Source: a virus. From it: 43,844 bases of DNA. The stretch is taken from positions 1 to 43,844 of IMG/VR virus record IMGVR_UViG_3300020205_000681; one strand, written 5' to 3'. A model generated the notes under the pieces. The model saw nothing but the letters and a program-made list of their open reading frames with translations, was not told the origin of the DNA and searched no databases. Below, one piece after another: positions 39,019 to 43,844 of this stretch; positions within the stretch are counted from its first letter, which is position 1; the number at the start of each line of letters is the position of its first letter. A program made the position numbers and the translations under genes.

Positions 39019-41205
39019 ATGGCGACTCCTCAATTATCTCCCGGTGTACTTACGAGGGAAGTAGATTTAACAGTTGGGAGAGCTGAGAACGTATTAGATA
39101 ATATTGGTGCTATTGCAGGACCTTTCGCAATAGGACCAGTAGAAGAAATTATTGACATCAGCACGGAACAAGATTTAGTCAATAACTTCGGAAAACCAAT
39201 CTCAACAGATGCTCAGTATGAGTACTGGATGAGTGCAGCATCATATCTCTCATATGGCGGTATTCTTAAAGTTGTAAGAACTGACGGAAGCACTCTTAAT
39301 AACGCAAACGCTGGCGTTGGAATTGCTTCAACCACTTCACTGAAGATTAAAAACTACGATAACTACAACTCTAGTTTTATTGATGCTACCAACTTTACAT
39401 ATGCTGCAAAAACCCCAGGTAAATGGGCGAATAATCTAAAGGTTTGCACCATCGATGATTTGGCAGACCAAAGAGTTGCTATTACCACTACTAATCCTGG
39501 AGCACTAGGTGCTGTTATTGGATATGGAGTAACAACGGTAATTTCTAATGCAGTTTTACCTGGAGCTGGAACAACATCACTATTCAATGGGTATCTAAAA
39601 GGTATCATTACTGGCATTACCACAGATGCTACCAACGCCAATAGCACCATTGATATTAAGGTGCTGTCCAGAGTTTCTGCTGCAGGTACTGAAACACCAG
39701 TTACTTATGCACAAGGAAACTCAATCCAATCATTTGAAGCAACTGATACTCTTTATTTTGTAAACAACTCTGGTATCAATACTGGTTCTACAGCATCGGC
39801 AGTAACAGTAGTTGATTGGTACGATCAACAAACTCTTGGTCTCACAAACTCAATCATTTATTGGAAGTCCATTGCTCCCAAGCCAGCATCAAACAACTAT
39901 TCCGTCCAAAGAAACGGAAAGAATGATGCGATGCACATTGTTATTGTTGATGATACTGGTTCTATCACTGGAATTCAAGGAAACATCCTTGAGAAGCACA
40001 TAAGTGTTTCAAAGGCATCCGATTCGGTTTCCTCTGTAAATTCTCCACAGAAGATTTGGTACAAGAACTATCTCGCCAACTTCTCACAATACATTTATGC
40101 TGGTTACAACCCATCGTTTGCAAAAGATTCTCAATGGGGATCCAATCCAGTTGCTACTGGATTCTCAACTGCTTTCACTCCATACACCCTACCTCAAGGT
40201 CAGTGGGGACAAGCAGCACAGGGAGTAACCTTCAGTGCCATCGGAAACGTTGCATATAACTTCGGCGGAGGAGTTGATTACTCGGCAAATGGGGGAATGC
40301 TAGCATCTCTTGGAGATCTTGTAACTGCATATGATCTATTCTCCAACAAAGATAGAGTTGCAGTTGATTTCATAATCAACGGACCAGGACTAGCAAATGA
40401 GTCTGATTCCCAAGCAAAAGCAAATAAGATGATTTCTCTTGCAGAGGGAAGAAAAGATTGCGTTGCAGTCATTTCTCCACATAGAGCAAATGTGGTCGAT
40501 CTAACAAATACAACCACACAGACAAATAATGTAATTAGGTTCTTTAGTGCATTATCCTCTTCATCTTATGCAGTCTTTGATAGTGGTTATAAGTATACCT
40601 ACGACAGATTTAACAATCTGTTCAGATATGTTCCTTGCAATGCTGACATTGCTGGTTTGATGATGAGAACAAACATCAACTCATATCCTTGGTATTCTCC
40701 TGCTGGACAACAAAGAGGAGTTCTGAACAATGCAATTAAACTTGCATATAACCCATCCAAGGATCAAAGAGATCTACTTTATACTTCAAGAGTTAACGCT
40801 ATTATTAGTCAACCTGGAATCGGAATTTATCTCTTCGGAGATAAAACTGCTCTAGGATATGCATCAGCGTTTGATAGAATCAACGTTCGTCGTCTGTTCC
40901 TGACCATTGAACAATCACTTGAAAAAGCATCTCAGGCACAACTCTTTGAACTCAACGATCAGATTACACGAGCAAACTTTGTTAATATCGTTGAACCATA
41001 CTTAAGAGATGTTCAAGCAAAGAGAGGTCTATATGACTTCCTAGTAATTTGTGATGAGACTAATAACACTCCAGATGTAATTGATAATAATGAATTCAGA
41101 GCTGACATCTTCCTGAAGCCAACAAAATCCATTAACTATGTAACTCTTACGTTCGTTGCTACCCGAACAGGTGTTAGTTTTGAAGAAGTAGCAGGTAGAG
41201 TTTAA
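39019..41205 (+). CDS. gp18: Tail sheath protein gp18
   Basis: A 728-residue protein (T4 gp18: 659). The N-terminus TPQLSPGVLTREVDLT is the standard opening of phage sheath proteins, and the C-terminal RADIFLKPTKSINYVTLTFVATRTGVSFEEV is the conserved core strand domain that interlocks neighbouring subunits. The middle (DRFNNLFRYVPCNADIAGLMMRTN..., SPAGQQRGVLNNAIKLAYNPS, INVRRLFLTIEQSLEKASQAQLFELND) is also typical. Six-fold rings contract to drive the tube. CGGAG precedes the start. The gene uses more C-ending codons (AAC, TTC, ATC) than the baseplate genes, in keeping with a very abundant product. Confidence 0.97.
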   Translation: MATPQLSPGVLTREVDLTVGRAENVLDNIGAIAGPFAIGPVEEIIDISTEQDLVNNFGKPISTDAQYEYWMSAASYLSYGGILKVVRTDGSTLNNANAGVGIASTTSLKIKNYDNYNSSFIDATNFTYAAKTPGKWANNLKVCTIDDLADQRVAITTTNPGALGAVIGYGVTTVISNAVLPGAGTTSLFNGYLKGIITGITTDATNANSTIDIKVLSRVSAAGTETPVTYAQGNSIQSFEATDTLYFVNNSGINTGSTASAVTVVDWYDQQTLGLTNSIIYWKSIAPKPASNNYSVQRNGKNDAMHIVIVDDTGSITGIQGNILEKHISVSKASDSVSSVNSPQKIWYKNYLANFSQYIYAGYNPSFAKDSQWGSNPVATGFSTAFTPYTLPQGQWGQAAQGVTFSAIGNVAYNFGGGVDYSANGGMLASLGDLVTAYDLFSNKDRVAVDFIINGPGLANESDSQAKANKMISLAEGRKDCVAVISPHRANVVDLTNTTTQTNNVIRFFSALSSSSYAVFDSGYKYTYDRFNNLFRYVPCNADIAGLMMRTNINSYPWYSPAGQQRGVLNNAIKLAYNPSKDQRDLLYTSRVNAIISQPGIGIYLFGDKTALGYASAFDRINVRRLFLTIEQSLEKASQAQLFELNDQITRANFVNIVEPYLRDVQAKRGLYDFLVICDETNNTPDVIDNNEFRADIFLKPTKSINYVTLTFVATRTGVSFEEVAGRV

Positions 41206-41241
41206 TTAATTTTATAATAACCACATAAGGAGGAACTAAAA

Positions 41242-41895
41242 ATGTCTAGTCTCAGAACAATCACAGGATTCAAAGAAAGACTTGCTGGTGGCGGTGCAAG
41301 ACCCAATCTATTTGAGGTTGAAATCCCCTCTTTCCCAGCACCTATTACCAATCTATGGAAGGCAGGTGCCGGTCAAGAAATTGACACCTTCAAGTTCTTA
41401 TGCAAGGCAGCAGCACTTCCCGCATCAAACGTTGCACCCATTGATGTTCCATTTAGAGGACGTATTCTAAAAGTTGCTGGCGACAGAACTTTTGATACTT
41501 GGACTATTACGATTATCAACGATGAAGACTTTAAACTAAGATCTGCATTTGAACTTTGGATGAATAATATTAGCAAACTGGATAATAACAGTGGTGCTAC
41601 TAATCCAAATTCTTATATGACTGATGCTTATGTTCATCAACTCGGAAGAGGTTATGATAAGGGCAAATTTTCTACCACAAATAATGGAGGAAATGATGCA
41701 ACAATTGAAACTAATATTAATCCACTAAGAACTTATAAGTTCCATAGCATCTTCCCAACAAACGTTAGTGCAATTGATCTTTCTTATGATTCTTCAGACA
41801 CCATTGAAGAGTATAGTGTAGAATTCCAAGTTCAATACTGGACTGCCGGAAAGGGTGCGAATAAGAATGATGCAACCAACACTTTGATTAGTTGA
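41242..41895 (+). CDS. gp19: Tail tube protein gp19
   Basis: A 217-residue protein (T4 gp19: 163). Family blocks: GGGARPNLFEVEIPSFP, FLCKAAALPASNVAPIDVPFRGRILKVAGDRTFDTWTITIINDEDFKLRSAFELW (about 52-106) and YSVEFQVQYW at the end. It forms the inner tube inside the sheath. AAGGAGG (41226-41232) gives an unusually strong ribosome site, fitting high expression. No late box was seen in the 36-base gap after gp18, so the two are likely on one transcript. Its stop overlaps the late box of gp20. Confidence 0.96.
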   Translation: MSSLRTITGFKERLAGGGARPNLFEVEIPSFPAPITNLWKAGAGQEIDTFKFLCKAAALPASNVAPIDVPFRGRILKVAGDRTFDTWTITIINDEDFKLRSAFELWMNNISKLDNNSGATNPNSYMTDAYVHQLGRGYDKGKFSTTNNGGNDATIETNINPLRTYKFHSIFPTNVSAIDLSYDSSDTIEEYSVEFQVQYWTAGKGANKNDATNTLIS

Positions 41896-41901
41896 TAAAT
41901 A
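41894..41901 (+). promoter_or_regulatory. T4-type late promoter box (GATAAATA) for gp20
   Basis: GATAAATA overlapping the gp19 stop codon, 26 bases before the gp20 ATG. Confidence 0.7.
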
Positions 41902-41927
41902 TTAGAATAAGACCAATCAAATAAATT

Positions 41928-43607
41928 ATGGCAAGACTATTTGGATTCTCTATTGAGGATAACGAACCATTATCTCCAACTACGGTCAGTCCTGTTCCTC
42001 CAAATAACGAGGACTCGACTGACCATTATTTGAGTAGTGGTTTTTTTGGTTCGTATGTTGATATTGAAGGAGTTTACAGGACAGAATTTGATCTAATCAA
42101 AAGATATCGCGAGATGGCACTTCACCCAGAGTGTGATAGTGCCATTGAGGATATTGTAAACGAAGCAATTGTATCGGATACAAACGATACTCCGGTAGAG
42201 ATTGAACTTTCAAATCTCAATGCCAGTGATGGTATTAAGAAAAAAATCAGACAAGAGTTTAAATATATTCTCTCACTTTTAGACTTTGATAAAAAGTCTC
42301 ACGAAATCTATAGGAATTGGTATATTGATGGAAGAATCTATTATCATAAAGTAATTGATCTTAAGAATCCCCACGAAGGAATTCAAGAGTTGCGTTACAT
42401 AGACCCAATGAAAATGAGGTATGTAAGGCAGCAAAAGAAAAGTGATAAAGACAAATATAGACTAGCAAATGTAAATGTAGATAATCCTATGGATTTTGAA
42501 TTTCCTCAAATTGAGGAATACTTCATTTACAATCCAAAATCAACTTATCCTGCAGGTAGTCCATCATCTATGGGCGGATCTGCTGGCATCAAAATGGCTA
42601 GAGATTCTGTAACTTATTGCACCTCTGGTCTCGTAGATAGAAATAAGGGATCAACTCTTTCATATCTCCATAAAGCAATCAAGTCACTCAACCAACTGAG
42701 AATGATTGAAGATAGTCTTGTAATCTACAGACTATCTCGTGCTCCAGAACGTAGAATTTTCTATATTGATGTGGGCAATCTACCAAAGGTAAAGGCAGAA
42801 CAATACCTACGTGATGTTATGATGCGTTACCGCAACAAACTTGTGTATGATGCAAACACGGGCGAAATTCGTGACGATAAAAAGTTTATGGCAATGCTTG
42901 AGGATTTCTGGTTGCCAAGAAGAGAAGGTGGTAGAGGAACTGAAATTTCTACTCTTCCCGGTGGACAAAATCTTGGAGAAATCACAGATATTGAGTACTT
43001 CAAGAAAAAACTTTTCCGCTCACTGAATGTTCCACCTTCAAGAATGGACGGTGAAGGAGGATTTAACCTCGGTCGTTCTTCTGAAATTTTAAGAGATGAA
43101 GTTAAATTCAGCAAATTTGTTGCTCGTTTGAGAAAGAGATTCTCTTATATGTTCCACGATATGCTTAAGACTCAACTGATTCTTAAAAATATTATAACTC
43201 CATCAGACTGGGATATTATGCAAGAGCATATTCAATATGATTTCTTGTATGATAATCATTTTGCTGAACTCAAAGATGCGGAACTTCTGAATGAAAGATT
43301 AAATATGGTTCAAATCGCAGAACCTTATGTTGGTAAGTATTTCTCACAAGATTATTTGAGAAGAAAGATTCTTCGCCAAACTGATGAGGAAATTCTTGAG
43401 CAAGATAAGATTATGAAGAAAGAAATTAAAGATGGCATTATCCCAGATCCAAGTATTCCAGTGGATCCACAAACAGGACTACCACTTGATCAGACTTCAC
43501 AAATGGATCTTGGTCAACCAGTAATGGAACCTAACTTAGATGCTCAAGGTGCTGCAACTGAGGCTGATGGAAAAATTGCTGAAATGCCCAAGGGCGGTGA
43601 GATATAA
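41928..43607 (+). CDS. gp20: Portal protein gp20
   Basis: A 559-residue protein (T4 gp20: 524). Diagnostic blocks: YREMALHPECDSAIEDIVNEAIV (about 61-83), HKVIDLKNPHEGIQELRYIDPMKMR, LNQLRMIEDSLVIYRLSRAPERRIFYIDVGNLPKVKAEQYLRDVM (about 250-295), FWLPRREGGRGTEISTLPGGQNLGEI and FRSLNVPPSRMDGE. The dodecamer forms the DNA gate at the head vertex, docks gp17 and nucleates the prohead. The region around 250-295 is the one widely used as a cyanomyovirus gene marker. It ends in an acidic, Gln/Pro-rich tail; its stop lies in the next late box. Confidence 0.97.
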   Translation: MARLFGFSIEDNEPLSPTTVSPVPPNNEDSTDHYLSSGFFGSYVDIEGVYRTEFDLIKRYREMALHPECDSAIEDIVNEAIVSDTNDTPVEIELSNLNASDGIKKKIRQEFKYILSLLDFDKKSHEIYRNWYIDGRIYYHKVIDLKNPHEGIQELRYIDPMKMRYVRQQKKSDKDKYRLANVNVDNPMDFEFPQIEEYFIYNPKSTYPAGSPSSMGGSAGIKMARDSVTYCTSGLVDRNKGSTLSYLHKAIKSLNQLRMIEDSLVIYRLSRAPERRIFYIDVGNLPKVKAEQYLRDVMMRYRNKLVYDANTGEIRDDKKFMAMLEDFWLPRREGGRGTEISTLPGGQNLGEITDIEYFKKKLFRSLNVPPSRMDGEGGFNLGRSSEILRDEVKFSKFVARLRKRFSYMFHDMLKTQLILKNIITPSDWDIMQEHIQYDFLYDNHFAELKDAELLNERLNMVQIAEPYVGKYFSQDYLRRKILRQTDEEILEQDKIMKKEIKDGIIPDPSIPVDPQTGLPLDQTSQMDLGQPVMEPNLDAQGAATEADGKIAEMPKGGEI

Positions 43608-43610
43608 ATA
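43603..43610 (+). promoter_or_regulatory. T4-type late promoter box (TATAAATA) for prohead core genes
   Basis: Exact TATAAATA containing the gp20 stop TAA, 26 bases before the ATG at 43637. Confidence 0.75.
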
Positions 43611-43636
43611 AAGAAAAATATTATTAGGTATTAAAA

Positions 43637-43798
43637 ATGGATGATCTTTTAGATATGATTGCTGCTGACGAATCACCTTCACAGATTAGTGATAAGATTA
43701 AAGAACTTTTATTTACAAAATCTGCCGAAAAAATTGACGATTTTAGACCAGCAGTAGCAAACTCAATGTTTAATAGCGAAACAGAAGAGGAAGAATGA
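43637..43798 (+). CDS. gp67: Prohead core protein, gp67-like
   Basis: A 53-residue protein, MDDLLDMIAADESPSQISDKIKELLFTKSAEKIDDFRPAVANSMFNSETEEEE. Size, location immediately after gp20, a helical body and an acidic tail match gp67 of T4 (prohead internal scaffold, cleaved during maturation), and cyanophages carry a short version here. The sequence match to T4 is weak, so the call rests mainly on position and composition. Its stop overlaps the next start (ATGA). Confidence 0.75.
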   Translation: MDDLLDMIAADESPSQISDKIKELLFTKSAEKIDDFRPAVANSMFNSETEEEE

Positions 43799-43844
43799 AA
43801 TCCTTTAAGCAGTTCATCTCAGAGTCTGTAAATATTTCCGGAGA
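43795..43844 (+). CDS. Start of a prohead core/internal protein gene (cut by window end)
   Basis: Only MKSFKQFISESVNISG and part of the next codon are visible before the window ends. The ATG overlaps the upstream stop (ATGA). The opening resembles T4 capsid-targeting signals (MKTYQEFIAEA) and the gene at 35151; a gp21-type protease site would fit after ISE. Position suggests a gp68-like or other core scaffold protein, or a protein processed by gp21. The identity needs the following sequence. Confidence 0.6.
   Translation, partial: MKSFKQFISESVNISG

Overview
The window is part of the genome of a T4-like tailed phage (myovirus), almost certainly a marine cyanophage of the Synechococcus/Prochlorococcus type. 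This rests on T4-type virion genes in cyanophage order (gp25, gp6, a giant protein, gp8, DUF4815-type protein, gp13, gp14, gp15, gp16, gp17, gp18, gp19, gp20, gp67-like), on several small proteins that recur in cyanomyoviruses, on AT-rich coding sequence, and on T4-type late promoter boxes (NATAAATA). All supported genes lie on the + strand. No tRNA, rRNA, CRISPR, insertion sequence or integrase was seen.

Region 1 (1-4745) is accessory. It holds three small overlapping genes ending in a clear terminator, a 378-base spacer rich in repeats and C-tracts, a cluster of small early-type genes (961-2131) with richer GC and host-like sigma-70 promoters, a second spacer with a GC palindrome, then a GT-A type glycosyltransferase with its own promoter and small basic or acidic proteins. 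Two tandem paralogous genes share an identical leader that lacks a Shine-Dalgarno sequence.

Region 2 (4746-30122) encodes the baseplate and its appendages: gp25, gp6, a 4162-residue protein in the gp7 position, gp8, and a DUF4815-type protein that appears to be split into two genes (1886 and 833 aa), followed by three small conserved genes. Region 3 (30145-38940) carries neck proteins gp13 and gp14, tail terminator gp15, small terminase gp16, three genes inserted between the terminase subunits, large terminase gp17 and a small zinc-finger protein. Region 4 (39019-43844) carries tail sheath gp18, tail tube gp19, portal gp20, a gp67-like prohead core protein and the start of another head-core type gene.

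Late genes form about eight blocks, each headed by a NATAAATA box; five boxes overlap the stop codon of the upstream gene. The most interesting observations are: (i) a missing base or -1 frameshift near 35089, where the -1 frame restores a family-typical C-terminus and an ATGA overlap with the next gene; (ii) a 51-aa basic protein whose N-terminus resembles the T4 capsid-targeting sequence; (iii) the fission of the DUF4815-type protein; (iv) small repeat modules shared by neck, tail terminator and baseplate proteins; (v) several inverted repeats around the early genes.
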